The translations under genes were made by a program, and so were the position numbers. Positions 1 through 8,402 of a stretch of 40,738 nucleotides of DNA are shown here, in pieces. Within the stretch, counting starts at the first letter, position 1. The number at the start of each line of letters is the position of its first letter. Source of the stretch: a virus; IMG/VR virus record IMGVR_UViG_3300007775_000016, positions 1-40,738 of that record. One strand, written 5' to 3'. The notes below the pieces were generated by a model that did no database searches, had not been told where the DNA came from, and worked only from the letters and a program-made list of their open reading frames with translations.

Positions 1-321
1 CATCTGCACAACCTTGGCGCTGCAGTCGACCAGGTCGGCGGTGGCATCGCGGCCGCTGATGGAGATGGAGTGCGACTCTTTGTCATAGCTGACAACCCGT
101 GCATCGACAATACCGGCGATGATCTGCTCGCCATCGATCAACAGGTGGCATAGATCGCCCTTTTTGATCGGCCGGGCGATATCCTGTCCACTCCAGCGAT
201 CGGTGACAGTCAGCTCAAACGATCCACATAGCTCGGTCATCGGGCTGGGAGAGATGCGCATGGCTGTCCAGCCCCCATACAGATCGCCGTTGACCCGTAG
301 CTCCACACCGGCCTCAGACAT
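1..321 (-). CDS. Baseplate hub protein, Mu gp44-like (partial, cut by window edge)
   Basis: This is the N-terminal 107 residues of a gene that runs off the left edge. The protein opens with MSEAGVELRVNGDLYGGW and has a beta-rich pattern (WSGQDIARPIKKGDLCHLLID, then ISGRDATADLVDCSAKV) typical of the Mu gp44 / T4 gp27-type hub that joins the tail tube to the baseplate. Its ATG overlaps the stop of the gp43-like gene by 8 nt (ATGTCTGA), so it is the next gene in the tail operon. The position after tape measure and gp43 matches Mu. The family call rests on gene order and general pattern; the missing C-terminus cannot be judged. Confidence 0.75.
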   Translation of the reverse strand, partial: MSEAGVELRVNGDLYGGWTAMRISPSPMTELCGSFELTVTDRWSGQDIARPIKKGDLCHLLIDGEQIIAGIVDARVVSYDKESHSISISGRDATADLVDCSAKVVQM

Positions 322-1492
322 GGATCACCTCCAGCGGCGTGCCGCCAGGCACAAAGCCGGGATGCCGGATATTGTTGCGGGCCACCAGCTCATCGGCGCG
401 GCCTGCATCGCCGTAGATGCGGTGAGCGATCACCACGGCGGGGAGGGTGGCTTTCGGGGTATGGCTGCTCACCTTCGGCAGCTGGGCGGCGCGATCGGTG
501 AGATCGCGAACCACGGCGACACGCAGATCGACCAGCGCCAGATAGACCGCGTCTGGAGCCGTCTCGGCCTCGGCCTCGAGGCGGTCGGCCAGATCGCTGC
601 GCTTGGCCATCGCAGCACTGCTGCTCTCCGGTGTTGTGGATGCACTCAGGCGAGCCTCTTCGATCAGCGCCACGCGCTTGGTCAGGGCGATCGAGGCGCT
701 CTGGTTGGCGGCCTGTGCCTTGCGGGCGGGGGTGGTGGATGGCGGTGTGTTCAGATCATCGCCGAAGCTTGTCAGCTTGCGCAGGGCCGGCACCGGATCG
801 GAGAAGACCTTGCCGATTCCGCCAATGATGGAGGCCATGCCATTGCCGAGGTCGGCAGGCTTCCTCACCAGCGCATTGAGCGAGCCCTGCAGGGAGGTCA
901 GCGCGCCATAGAAGCCGGTGATCTCGGAGGGGATGGCGGGGATAGCTGCAGCGGCATCGATCGCATCGGCAGCCTTGCCCATCACAGCCACCGCCTCATC
1001 AGCCACCCATCCGGGCTTGCCAATCACATCGAAGGTGTTGGAGAAGTCATCGACACTGGCCGCCACGGCACTGTCGGCAGCTGCATCGACGGCTGATGCC
1101 GTGTCTGCTGTCGCCGATGGGAACTGCTGCTTGCCCGCCTCGGTGAAGGTGAGGGTGAAGATGGCCATGCCACCCTCGCGCGATGATTCGCGCAGATTGT
1201 AGGTTTCGACTTGGATCTGTTTTTGTCCATCCCAAGGATGCACAAGGAGGCCTGGGCCATATTGATCCAGCGCAGCAAGCATGGCATCTCGGCCGGCCAT
1301 GTAGTCAGCGCCGATGATGTGTAGCTCAAGCCTGTCAGTGTTGGCTTTACGACCGAGATCCTCAGCCCACGGTTCATCGCGCCCGGGATACTCATGACGC
1401 GCCACACGACGGCCACCTTCTTTCTCTCTGGACTTGCAGCGGAACGGAACCCCTCGAAAGGACCCCTTCTGCATCTGATCCTGCCAGCGCAT
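314..1492 (-). CDS. DNA circularisation-like tail protein, Mu gp43-like
   Basis: A 392-residue protein. The N-terminal ~130 residues (MRWQDQMQKGSFRGVPF, then GPGLLVHPWDG and FTLTFTEAG) look like the DNA circularisation N-terminal domain found in Mu gp43-type proteins. Despite the name, in contractile phages it is a tail/baseplate component made next to the tape measure. The rest is Ala-rich and helical. The start codon overlaps the tape-measure stop (TGATG), so translation is probably coupled. The family name comes from motif and position; a direct role in DNA circularisation is not implied. Confidence 0.8.
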   Translation of the reverse strand: MRWQDQMQKGSFRGVPFRCKSREKEGGRRVARHEYPGRDEPWAEDLGRKANTDRLELHIIGADYMAGRDAMLAALDQYGPGLLVHPWDGQKQIQVETYNLRESSREGGMAIFTLTFTEAGKQQFPSATADTASAVDAAADSAVAASVDDFSNTFDVIGKPGWVADEAVAVMGKAADAIDAAAAIPAIPSEITGFYGALTSLQGSLNALVRKPADLGNGMASIIGGIGKVFSDPVPALRKLTSFGDDLNTPPSTTPARKAQAANQSASIALTKRVALIEEARLSASTTPESSSAAMAKRSDLADRLEAEAETAPDAVYLALVDLRVAVVRDLTDRAAQLPKVSSHTPKATLPAVVIAHRIYGDAGRADELVARNNIRHPGFVPGGTPLEVIHV

Positions 1493-2949
1493 CAGTTAGC
1501 CCCTGCCAGCATCGGGCCGGTGTCCACATCGATGTTCATGGAACCTTTAGCCTGCAACTGTTTCACCCGCGCCTGTCCGCCAACAAACTCAATCTTGAGC
1601 GTGCCGCCGACCTCCTGCTGTTGCGGATGTAACTTGTCGTAGATCAGGCCACCGAGGGATGTGTTTTTCCCGTCGGTAGATGAAGATACCAGGCTATTGA
1701 TTCCTGAATTGAGCAATGTGCCGATGCCGTATCCGGCTGCACCCGCTGCGCCCACCATGCCAAAGCGACCAGCCAGCGCGCCGATGGATTTCAAGCCACC
1801 CTTTTTCATGGCTCCCGAACTGGCAATATCATAAGCCACTGCGGCAAGTGTTGCGGCCTTCCATGCCTTGCTCAGTGTGCCGAGCGCACCGGCCATACTG
1901 GTGAGCATGGAGCCAGCGCCGACAGCCTTGAGACCGACAAGGGCGGCAATCATGCCGTAGATGGAACGGATAATGGCTCCGATGGTGATGGCGAGCTGTA
2001 GCCCTTTGATGGCAATCATGATGTAAAAGAGGTTTTTCCAGCCGCCAACAAAGTTGGCCATGCCCGATGCCATGCTCACGATACTGCGTGTTACCTCATA
2101 AATGCCTTTCAGTGTGATGAGGATGTTGCTGCCGATCTCTTTTGCCAAAGCTGCCAACTCACCGCTGGCGGCCATGCGATTCAGTTTGCCGAGCAAGTTC
2201 GATAGCTTGTTTTTCATCCAGTCAAACAGCCCTCCACCCATAATGAGCAGTGAGAATCGTTGCCATTGATCAGAAAGCATGGAGACCATGCCGCTCCATG
2301 TGCGTGCCTGTTTAATGTCTGCGCCTTCGGAGAGTTTACCCATCTCCTCGACCAGCATGGCAATGGAATCTCTCCCGAGTTTCCCTTGCGCTGATAGCTT
2401 CATAAGCTGCTGTACGCTTTTGCCCGTCCGGGCAGAGAGAAGATCCCACACCGGGACACCGCGCTCGATCAGCTGCAGCGCTTCCTCTCCCTGTAGTTTC
2501 TGCTTAGTCCATGCCTGCCCGACTGCGAGGACCATGCCTTCAAGCGTCTGGTTACTACCGCCCATCCTCGCATTCATATCCAGTAGTGACTTCATCATGC
2601 CGTTGGTGGGGTCCATGCCAAACGTTTTTAGTTTGACATACGATTCCATGATCTCATCAATGCTTCGGGTTGAATTGTTGGCAATATCAGATACCCAATC
2701 CATCGACTTTTTGGCTTTTTCCGCGCTCCCTTCGATGGACTCCAGCATCACCTGATACTTCTCGAATTTTGCAGCAGTACCATTCAGGTTGCGCAACAGC
2801 AGGCCTGCAGCTGCGCCGCCAACAGCAGTGATCTTTGCCAGCCCTGCAGTCTGGCGTTTCAGTCTATCGACAGATGCATTCATCCGCTTGATCGGAGCAG
2901 TCATGCGATCAATAGCGGATACAATGATTTTGACGTGCTGAGTGCTCAT
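1492..2949 (-). CDS. Tail tape measure protein
   Basis: A 485-residue protein that sets tail length and is threaded through the tube. Residues ~50-200 carry the tape-measure domain pattern (EKYQVMLESIEGSAEKAKK, later GEEALQLIERGVPVWDLLS). The middle holds several hydrophobic, Gly/Ala-rich helices (about residues 290-420), as expected for the part that enters the host membrane. It is short for a myovirus tape measure, which suggests a short tail. It starts 4 nt after the end of the frameshifted chaperone reading frame and is followed by gp43, the normal Mu order. Confidence 0.9.
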   Translation of the reverse strand: MSTQHVKIIVSAIDRMTAPIKRMNASVDRLKRQTAGLAKITAVGGAAAGLLLRNLNGTAAKFEKYQVMLESIEGSAEKAKKSMDWVSDIANNSTRSIDEIMESYVKLKTFGMDPTNGMMKSLLDMNARMGGSNQTLEGMVLAVGQAWTKQKLQGEEALQLIERGVPVWDLLSARTGKSVQQLMKLSAQGKLGRDSIAMLVEEMGKLSEGADIKQARTWSGMVSMLSDQWQRFSLLIMGGGLFDWMKNKLSNLLGKLNRMAASGELAALAKEIGSNILITLKGIYEVTRSIVSMASGMANFVGGWKNLFYIMIAIKGLQLAITIGAIIRSIYGMIAALVGLKAVGAGSMLTSMAGALGTLSKAWKAATLAAVAYDIASSGAMKKGGLKSIGALAGRFGMVGAAGAAGYGIGTLLNSGINSLVSSSTDGKNTSLGGLIYDKLHPQQQEVGGTLKIEFVGGQARVKQLQAKGSMNIDVDTGPMLAGAN

Positions 2950-2952
2950 GCT

Positions 2953-3338
2953 CTACTGCTCCTTACCCTGAATGCGCCTGGCTTGTTCAAACCATTGAAA
3001 AAGCTCTTTGCCTTCCATCTTCATCAACTCGGATGGTTGGAAGTGGAAGAACCATGCGAGATCGGCGGCTATTTCCCGCCAATCGGCAGGGCACTGCCCA
3101 AAAAACCATCCAGCACCTCACCGGCTTTGGCAAAGTCGACAGCATCCATATTGGAGATCACGGACAGAGGAACGCCTGACAAGACAGAGATCATCATTTC
3201 TGCCTTGGCAACATCTCCTTCGATTTCATCCATCTGCTTGAGATGCTTCACCTTCGGGCGTGTTAGGCGAAGCTCATCAATGGTCTCGCTGCCAGCATCG
3301 ACAGGATAATCGAGTTTAATAACGGTTGGCTCACTCAT
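2953..3338 (-). CDS. Tail assembly chaperone, long form made by -1 frameshift
   Basis: The chaperone gene contains T TTT TTG in the correct register near its 3' end. Slipping back one base there avoids the TAG at 3069 and continues in an open frame to a TAG at 2953. The extension reads ...WREIAADLAWFFHFQPSEL..., then ELFQWFEQARRIQ, which fits the P2 GpE family. This mirrors P2 E/E', Mu gp41/41' and lambda G/GT, where a small share of ribosomes make the long form to load the tape measure. The extension has no convincing start of its own upstream of its first residues. The frameshift is inferred, not measured. Confidence 0.75.
3069..3338 (-). CDS. Tail assembly chaperone, short form (Mu gp41-like)
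   Basis: An 89-residue protein beginning MSEPTVIKLDYPV, with the R-L-x-x-P pattern (LRLTRPKVKHLKQMD) typical of Mu gp41 and P2 E-type chaperones. It is expected to coat the tape measure during tail assembly. It lies between tube and tape measure, as in all contractile phages. The ATG overlaps the tube stop codon (ATGA). The last 11 residues follow the slippery heptamer and are replaced in the long form. Confidence 0.88.
   Translation of the reverse strand: MSEPTVIKLDYPVDAGSETIDELRLTRPKVKHLKQMDEIEGDVAKAEMMISVLSGVPLSVISNMDAVDFAKAGEVLDGFLGSALPIGGK
3099..3105 (-). promoter_or_regulatory. Programmed -1 frameshift slippery heptamer (T TTT TTG)
   Basis: On the minus strand the coding sequence is GAT GGT TTT TTG GGC, so the zero frame is exactly X XXY YYZ. 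The -1 frame downstream is open for about 49 codons and encodes a GpE-like segment. I did not identify a definite downstream pseudoknot. Confidence 0.75.
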
Positions 3339-3703
3339 GCTGTCACCTCATCGCATGAGATGCCCTCGAACTTGGCCTTGATCTCGCCGGCGACCAGTGT
3401 CGGAGGCTCGGAGCACCAAGCACCGCGCAACACATGGTGGCTGCCGACATCGGTCTCGAATGAAATATCTTCGTTATTAATGGCGGCGATCGATTTCAGG
3501 CTGACGCCTCCCTTCTGGGTGAAGGTTGCATCGATCGATGGAATGCCGGGCTCAACCGAGTAGCCGGCGACACCCTGATCGTCCGTCTGCCCTGTACGTT
3601 TATCGCCACCGAAATCGAGCGTGGCTCCCTGCTTGGAGCGCAGCACACCGAGAGAGGCTGTTGAGATGGTGGCGCGGCCACCGACTTGGTTTGGATTACT
3701 CAT
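3335..3703 (-). CDS. Tail tube protein (Mu gpM / gp40 family)
   Basis: A 122-residue protein beginning MSNPNQVGGRATIST. It has the tube-protein pattern of short beta segments: a GATLDFGGDKRTGQ loop, then PSIDATFTQKGGVSLKS. It forms the hexameric rings of the inner tube inside the sheath. It sits directly after the sheath gene (13-nt gap) and overlaps the chaperone start by 4 nt. Length matches Mu gp40. Confidence 0.88.
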   Translation of the reverse strand: MSNPNQVGGRATISTASLGVLRSKQGATLDFGGDKRTGQTDDQGVAGYSVEPGIPSIDATFTQKGGVSLKSIAAINNEDISFETDVGSHHVLRGAWCSEPPTLVAGEIKAKFEGISCDEVTA

Positions 3704-3716
3704 GATGATTTACTCC

Positions 3717-5177
3717 TTAAACTTTGAACTGCACCAGGTTGGCGAAGACGCGCATCTGGTTCACAACATTCGGCTGGTCGACCACGTTGACACGGTTCGG
3801 ATTGGCTGGATCGATCTCGACATAGAGCGAGTCGGCATAGGCCTCGAAATCCTCCATGATTCCGGCATCCACTTCGCGCCCATAGACGGCGCGCATGGTG
3901 GAGGCGATATCCTTCGGCCGTGCGATCGCAGCACCCGGCTTCAACGGCTGGCTATCCATGGCCAGCTTGTGGCGTGGATAGCGCAGGGCGATCTCGGAGC
4001 GCACGTTGTAGCGATGCACTTCGAGAGTCTCCGGTGTGTTGACATAGAGGTAGGCAACATCATCAGCGCCGGCATCGTTGGTCTGGTACTGGGTGATGGC
4101 TGCCTCGATGCTGCAGGTGCCGTCCGCTGCCACTTTGTAGGTGGAGATACCATCGAACAGCGCCAGATTGCGCTCGGTATCAGACCAGCGATCGGTGATG
4201 GCGGGAGCCAGCATGCCGGTCAGCTCGAGCGTCTGCAGCGGGCGGGCCGGGTCGTTGGCCAGCGACTGAGAGGCGCGGGCACAGTAGATCGCGGCAATGT
4301 TGCATGGCTCGGTCGGTGAGTTCTGCACACCGAGTACGGATACATGCGCTGAGTTGCGCGCATCGCCGAAGGTGAGGGCTGCCGAGTGGGTGCCCTTGTA
4401 GGCAGAGAAGGCACGACCGCCCATCTGCTGCATCGGGCCGTAGCGCGCATCGAGCTCGGTCTCCAGCGCCACCAGATTGGCGGTGTCGGTGTATGGCATG
4501 GCGATCCAGCGGAACCACTCGGAGGCAATCGCGGTGATGGCGGTGGCAATGTCCGGATTGGATGTGCCGGAAGCCATGCCGACGATGGTGGTGCCGACGC
4601 CGGCCGGTGTCTGCTCGCCGTAGTAGTTCATGCGGACATCGATATCGTTGCCGCACTCGCCTTTGTGGCGGGCGGTGAGGGTGACCGTGCCGGTGACGTT
4701 GGCGGCGGTGACCGGCAGCGTGGTGTTGGCATTGATCGCGGCGGCGATGGCATCGCCGATCACAGTGGCTGAATCACCGGATGCGACTGCAACCTGCACG
4801 CGCTTGCCGCCGATGTAGATATTCAGTGTGCCGGCCTTGGTGGATGGTCCGGTGACGGTGATCGTGCCGGTAGCAGCAGCACCTGCACCATTGTCATCCA
4901 GCGCAACCGCCCATGTCTCTGTCCATGGGTCGATGGCCATGACCAGTGCCAGCATGTTGGCCAGCTGTGAACCACGGCCGAAGTAGGTCTCGGCATTGGC
5001 GGCCGAAGTGATGCGGGTCGGTACGCCGGCAGCGACAGTGCCTGCAGCAAGCCGCTGGCCGATGATCAGGCGCTTGTGGCTGGCTTGTGCCAGACCTGCC
5101 AGTGATGCATCGAACTCGATATAAGCGCCGGGAAGGCGAAGCGCCGCCGGTATTTGTGAGAATGCGATTCCAGTCAT
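3717..5177 (-). CDS. Contractile tail sheath protein (Mu gpL-like)
   Basis: A 486-residue sheath protein. The N-terminus (MTGIAFSQIPAALRLPGAYIE) and the segment LAQASHKRLIIGQR are characteristic of Mu gpL. The middle has a Thr/Ala-rich beta domain, and the C-terminal part (EVHRYNVRSEIALRYPRHKLA, then EIDPANPNRVNVV) is the conserved contractile core. This gene shows that the phage is a myovirus. Its ATG overlaps the DUF2635 stop (ATGA). Confidence 0.95.
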   Translation of the reverse strand: MTGIAFSQIPAALRLPGAYIEFDASLAGLAQASHKRLIIGQRLAAGTVAAGVPTRITSAANAETYFGRGSQLANMLALVMAIDPWTETWAVALDDNGAGAAATGTITVTGPSTKAGTLNIYIGGKRVQVAVASGDSATVIGDAIAAAINANTTLPVTAANVTGTVTLTARHKGECGNDIDVRMNYYGEQTPAGVGTTIVGMASGTSNPDIATAITAIASEWFRWIAMPYTDTANLVALETELDARYGPMQQMGGRAFSAYKGTHSAALTFGDARNSAHVSVLGVQNSPTEPCNIAAIYCARASQSLANDPARPLQTLELTGMLAPAITDRWSDTERNLALFDGISTYKVAADGTCSIEAAITQYQTNDAGADDVAYLYVNTPETLEVHRYNVRSEIALRYPRHKLAMDSQPLKPGAAIARPKDIASTMRAVYGREVDAGIMEDFEAYADSLYVEIDPANPNRVNVVDQPNVVNQMRVFANLVQFKV

Positions 5178-5353
5178 GATGATTTTCCTCCAGATTTAAC
5201 TTGTACGATCTCCACGTCTCCATCATTCAGACGACGGATCCAGTAAGGGTTGCGCGGTTTGCTTTCGCCTTTATTGGCGAGTGGCCGACGTGTCTCGGGA
5301 TCGCGGACGGTCACGGACGGGTCGGTCGGTTTAATTTTGAATGTGTCAGACAT
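5174..5353 (-). CDS. DUF2635 protein (Mu gp38-like, small)
   Basis: A 59-residue protein, MSDTFKIKPTDPSVTVRDPE..., with the motif RPLANKGESKPRNPYWIRRLNDGDV. This matches the DUF2635 family, which sits just before the sheath gene in Mu-like phages. The ATG overlaps the previous stop by 8 nt (ATGTCTGA) and its own stop overlaps the sheath ATG by 4 nt. The molecular role is not known; conservation beside the sheath suggests a tail assembly role. Confidence 0.85.
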   Translation of the reverse strand: MSDTFKIKPTDPSVTVRDPETRRPLANKGESKPRNPYWIRRLNDGDVEIVQVKSGGKSS

Positions 5354-5858
5354 TGAGATTGTCCTCCTCTGAGATCAGTTCGGGTTCAGCATCCGCATCC
5401 AGCTGCGTTTCAGCGTGGAAGGTGACCAAATCGTTCATGGATGCGAGATCGATGGCGAAGTCGAAACATGTGGTGTCGATCACCATGTGGTGCTTGGGGT
5501 GCCAGATCTGGCCGTCCGGATGGACGGTGCCGAGGCTGACGGCGAACACCGCGTTTTTGTTCAGGGCATCGATCACCAGTTTCTGCATCTGGCCGATCTG
5601 CTGCAGGGCGGTGTCGTAGTCATCCTGATAGATGCCGAAGCCGATGCCGACGTTGATCTCATCGGCTGTGGACTCGGTATCCTGTGCCACCAGCATCAGC
5701 AGCGGATACTTATCGGCTCCCATGTGTTTCGGGGCGCGATTGCCGACCATGATTGTCGGAGCGCGCTTAAAGGCCGTGTTGCACCATGCGGCGAGATCGG
5801 TGTCTGCGGCCAGCGCATCTTTCATGGCCAGCATGGCGGCGGTGAAATCGTCAATCAT
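5346..5858 (-). CDS. Putative tail terminator / head-tail joining protein
   Basis: A 170-residue protein (MIDDFTAAMLAMKDALAAD..., YPLLMLVAQDTESTAD) lying between the gp10-like completion protein and DUF2635. In Mu-like gene order this slot holds gp37, a tail-terminator-type protein. The mix of N-terminal helix and central beta strands (INVGIGFGIYQDDYD, HHMVIDTTCFDFAID) is compatible with that. The assignment is mostly by position. It overlaps both neighbours by 4 to 8 nt. Confidence 0.65.
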   Translation of the reverse strand: MIDDFTAAMLAMKDALAADTDLAAWCNTAFKRAPTIMVGNRAPKHMGADKYPLLMLVAQDTESTADEINVGIGFGIYQDDYDTALQQIGQMQKLVIDALNKNAVFAVSLGTVHPDGQIWHPKHHMVIDTTCFDFAIDLASMNDLVTFHAETQLDADAEPELISEEDNLNV

Positions 5859-6286
5859 TGGACTGTCACCCTGCGGATGCCGACCAGCATTCCATTCATG
5901 GCATCGTCGCGGGTATCCTCAACAGCATCAGACTGGAACGGGCGAGGGCCGAAGGCGCGCTGGGTGTGGGTGCCTTCGTGAATAACACCGGCAGCGGCAG
6001 CGGTATTGACAAGGAAACCCTCAAGCGGCCCTGCAGAGAGGCCATGCTTGGATTGTCCCGGCAGGATATAGCTCTCGCTGCGGCGGGTGTTGCCGGTGCG
6101 CACCGGTACGGGATAGCTACCAGGTGCATCACTGTTTGAGCCTGAAAGGTTGGCCTTGGATGCGCGGTGCGCGCGCAGCACCCATCCACGCACGCCTTTT
6201 TCGACAACGCCAAAGACAGCTGGCTCCAACCCTTTCAGGTAGTCCTCAATCTCGCGGGTGTCAGGCCCTTTGACGTTGATATGCAT
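5855..6286 (-). CDS. HK97 gp10-like tail completion protein
   Basis: A 143-residue protein. The central motif YPVPVRTGNTRRSES, followed by VNTAAAAGVIHEGTH and then FGPRPFQSDAVED, is the classic HK97 gp10-like pattern (VRTGxLRRS, then A.xxEFG or IHEG, then RPFLxxA). This protein closes the neck of the tail. It starts at a TGATG overlap with the previous gene. Confidence 0.8.
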   Translation of the reverse strand: MHINVKGPDTREIEDYLKGLEPAVFGVVEKGVRGWVLRAHRASKANLSGSNSDAPGSYPVPVRTGNTRRSESYILPGQSKHGLSAGPLEGFLVNTAAAAGVIHEGTHTQRAFGPRPFQSDAVEDTRDDAMNGMLVGIRRVTVQ

Positions 6287-6738
6287 CAGGTGGCGCTCTT
6301 ATCGAACGGTGAGGATGTCACCGCGCCGAAGCCGGGCGTTGATGTGGATGAGTCGGAGGCGGCTGTTGCCGATGGGATGGCGGCGAACTCGCGCTCGGCA
6401 TCAGCCTCGTACTGCGCCTTGCTGGCACGAATCTCACGGAGCAGAGCGGCGACTGCCGAATCCTCATGGCCGGATGAGGCGCTGTTGTCGATACGATTGA
6501 CACGACGCCGGCATAGCTGTGCACAGGCCAGATAGAGCTCTGCACTCTTCACATGCATGGCAACTACAGGATCGGATGAGGCGTACTGCGTAGCGCCGGC
6601 TCTCTCCTTCACCGTCTCGGTGATGCGATCGAGCAGCGCCTGGCCATACGTGGACCAGTCAGCAGTGGCGGCAGCACCGAACTGCTCGGCGCTGAAGCCT
6701 TCGGCCAGCAGGTCGTCGGGGCCGTTCTTCGTGGCCAT
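6286..6738 (-). CDS. Putative head-tail adaptor protein
   Basis: A 150-residue protein with a mainly helical first two thirds (TADWSTYGQALLDRITETV, DPVVAMHVKSAELYLACAQL) and a flexible Ser/Thr-rich tail. It follows the lysis genes and precedes the gp10-like protein, where Mu has gp36 (DUF1320-type adaptor). I do not see a decisive motif. It is coupled at both ends by TGATG overlaps. Function is by position only. Confidence 0.5.
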   Translation of the reverse strand: MATKNGPDDLLAEGFSAEQFGAAATADWSTYGQALLDRITETVKERAGATQYASSDPVVAMHVKSAELYLACAQLCRRRVNRIDNSASSGHEDSAVAALLREIRASKAQYEADAEREFAAIPSATAASDSSTSTPGFGAVTSSPFDKSAT

Positions 6739-7043
6739 CAGCCGAACCTCTTAACCATGATGTTTTCGATCGCGAACAGGCCGCGCGATCCCATGTGTCC
6801 GGCGATGCCGACAAAAGCGGCTGTGATCAGAGGCTCGAAGTTGCCAGCCTCGCAAAGCCAGAAGGTGATCACGCCACAAAAGGCGGACGTGAACAGCTCA
6901 CCGATCAGCTCAGTGAAGCTCCAGCGTGATACCAGCCCAGTCTTCACCTTCTGGTAGTAACTCACGAAACCACCCATGCCCGCCAGTGCGCTCATCCACA
7001 TATAGGTGATCAGAGAGTAGGTGGCTGGATCCTTCTCAGGCAT
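6738..7043 (-). CDS. Holin, LydA-like (superfamily III type)
   Basis: A 101-residue membrane protein beginning MPEKDPATYSLITYMW. It has three hydrophobic segments (about 10-28, 48-65 and 75-90) and ends in the motif AAFVGIAGHMGSRGLFAIE, which matches the GIaGHmGxR signature of LydA-type holins. I chose the ATG at 7043 because it overlaps the preceding stop by 8 nt (ATGCCTGA). A second holin-type gene precedes it, so one may act as antiholin. Confidence 0.75.
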   Translation of the reverse strand: MPEKDPATYSLITYMWMSALAGMGGFVSYYQKVKTGLVSRWSFTELIGELFTSAFCGVITFWLCEAGNFEPLITAAFVGIAGHMGSRGLFAIENIMVKRFG

Positions 7044-7614
7044 TGCCGCCTCCAATCCTTGAAGCGATGGTAGATAGAAGGCTGGATGGCTTCGATCCGG
7101 CGGCGGTCTGTTTGTCCTGGCTGCGCTTGTGAACAGTGATGCCGAGAACGGCCAGAGCCACGTTCCAGAGCATGGTTAATCCGGCAATGGCATTGATGGC
7201 GGCGGCGGCCTCTGCGGGCTTCCAGAGAATGAGGATCGTGACACCAATCATCTGAACGCCGAATGAGATGGCGACGATATAGCCGAAGGTGGCGCGCCAG
7301 CGGCTGTTGTATGGATCTTTGCTGGAGAGTTCGGCGCGCATGGTCTCGTTCACAGCCACAATTCGCTTGGTGCCCTCCTGCTTATCGACAATCCGCTCCT
7401 CGATCAGCTTCTCCTGCAGCTTGGCGGCAAGTTCAGGGTTTTCGGAGATGGCAATCTGAGCAGCATGAGGGCTGCCGGTGCCTGTGACCTCTTGTGCGAA
7501 ATCGACCACCTGTTCGGCAATTTTCTCGCCGCCATCCCCAAACAGCTTGCCGACAATGGTGGGGGCGACATTGCCGAGGATGGATGCGGCGATTCCGATA
7601 AGCGGTAGCGGCAT
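7036..7614 (-). CDS. 3TM-type holin
   Basis: A 192-residue protein. It starts with an amphipathic stretch (MPLPLIGIAASILGNVAPTI), then a soluble helix, then SSKDPYNSRWRATFGYIVAIS. The R-P/W-region followed by two hydrophobic helices (GVQMIGVTILILW, LTMLWNVALAVLG) is the pattern of the 3TM_holin / gene-transfer-agent holin family. It makes lesions in the inner membrane at lysis. It lies directly downstream of the endolysin gene. Confidence 0.78.
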   Translation of the reverse strand: MPLPLIGIAASILGNVAPTIVGKLFGDGGEKIAEQVVDFAQEVTGTGSPHAAQIAISENPELAAKLQEKLIEERIVDKQEGTKRIVAVNETMRAELSSKDPYNSRWRATFGYIVAISFGVQMIGVTILILWKPAEAAAAINAIAGLTMLWNVALAVLGITVHKRSQDKQTAAGSKPSSLLSTIASRIGGGNA

Positions 7615-7616
7615 GG

Positions 7617-8114
7617 CTATACCTCCAGAAACTCGGCGGCTCGGTTGAGCCAGCCGGCGGCGAACTTCGCCTGTGAGTGATCGTTGCTGATGATCTGACC
7701 GTAGAAGCGGATGCGACGGGAGAGCACGGCGAGATAGATCTCGCCAGCATCACCGCGATTAACTGCGATCAGTGTGACCGGTCCGATCTTCCCGTCAGCG
7801 GTTACCTTCGCAGCCTGCTGCAGCCACTTGGCGGCGCGTGACGGGCCGTGGTTGACACCACAATCGACCACAAGGCCGCGCAGTGGCTCATTCTCAATGC
7901 GATCGAAGTGCGGATCCTTGATGTAGCGCTCTTCGTAGATCATGGCTGCGGTCATCTCGGAGAGGTTCTCGACATCGGCACGGGTAGCAGGGCGACCCAG
8001 ATGCTCGGAGAGCGTCGCCTGTGTGATGCCATGATTTGTGGCGCCGCCCCGGTCGTCCGGGTCGTCCACAAAGCCGCCCTCTCGGCGGATGATGTCGCGA
8101 ATGATCTGCTGCAT
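7617..8114 (-). CDS. Endolysin, GH108 N-acetylmuramidase
   Basis: A 165-residue muramidase. The N-terminal motif REGGFVDDPDDRGGATNHGIT is the diagnostic ExGGxxxDPxDxGGxTNxGIT signature of glycoside hydrolase family 108, with E12 as the likely catalytic acid. The C-terminal half (KVTADGKIGPVTLIAVNR, then RIRFYGQI) is the peptidoglycan-binding type 3 domain. There is no signal peptide, so release depends on the neighbouring holins. The lysis cassette sits unusually between capsid and tail-joining genes. Confidence 0.92.
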   Translation of the reverse strand: MQQIIRDIIRREGGFVDDPDDRGGATNHGITQATLSEHLGRPATRADVENLSEMTAAMIYEERYIKDPHFDRIENEPLRGLVVDCGVNHGPSRAAKWLQQAAKVTADGKIGPVTLIAVNRGDAGEIYLAVLSRRIRFYGQIISNDHSQAKFAAGWLNRAAEFLEV

Positions 8115-8120
8115 GCCCTT

Positions 8121-8381
8121 TTATACCTTCGTGAAATCCACGTAGAACTGATCGCCGACATTTAGCGAGCCGAACAGAGCAGGGTTGGCGATCGTCATCT
8201 GCAGATCGGCAGTTGGCGTGAATCTGGCGAAGGTGTTGTTTTCATCGGAACCGTCGTCCGGATAGCCTTCACTGCGGCTTACGGCGCGGAATGAGACATC
8301 CTCGGAACACTTCTTTTCTTCATGGTCGAGGATCTCTTTCACTCCAGTGACTTCCATCTTGGCTCTCATCAATGCAGACAT
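8121..8381 (-). CDS. Conserved small phage protein of unknown function
   Basis: An 86-residue protein: MSALMRAKMEVTGVKEI..., then ENNTFARFTPTADLQMTIANP and VGDQFYVDFTKV. I recognise the pattern (FxxxTPsAxLxMTIxNPxLxGxxxxGDxFYVDFTP) from many tailed-phage head/lysis regions, where it has no known function. A strong ribosome-binding site (AAAGGAGAATGCC) precedes the ATG. It lies between the CxxCH gene and the endolysin. Confidence 0.75.
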   Translation of the reverse strand: MSALMRAKMEVTGVKEILDHEEKKCSEDVSFRAVSRSEGYPDDGSDENNTFARFTPTADLQMTIANPALFGSLNVGDQFYVDFTKV

Positions 8382-8402
8382 GGCATTCTCCTTTGGTGCT
8401 GA

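Noticed and set aside
119-1096. Plus-strand frame of 325 codons opposite the gp43-like gene
   Set aside because: It mirrors a well-supported minus gene, its product is Gly/His/Arg-rich with no motif, and no ribosome-binding site is present. Many similar mirror frames occur across this GC-rich window.
3621-4319. Plus-strand frame of 232 codons opposite the tail sheath gene
   Set aside because: It is a mirror of the sheath coding sequence with no recognisable domain.
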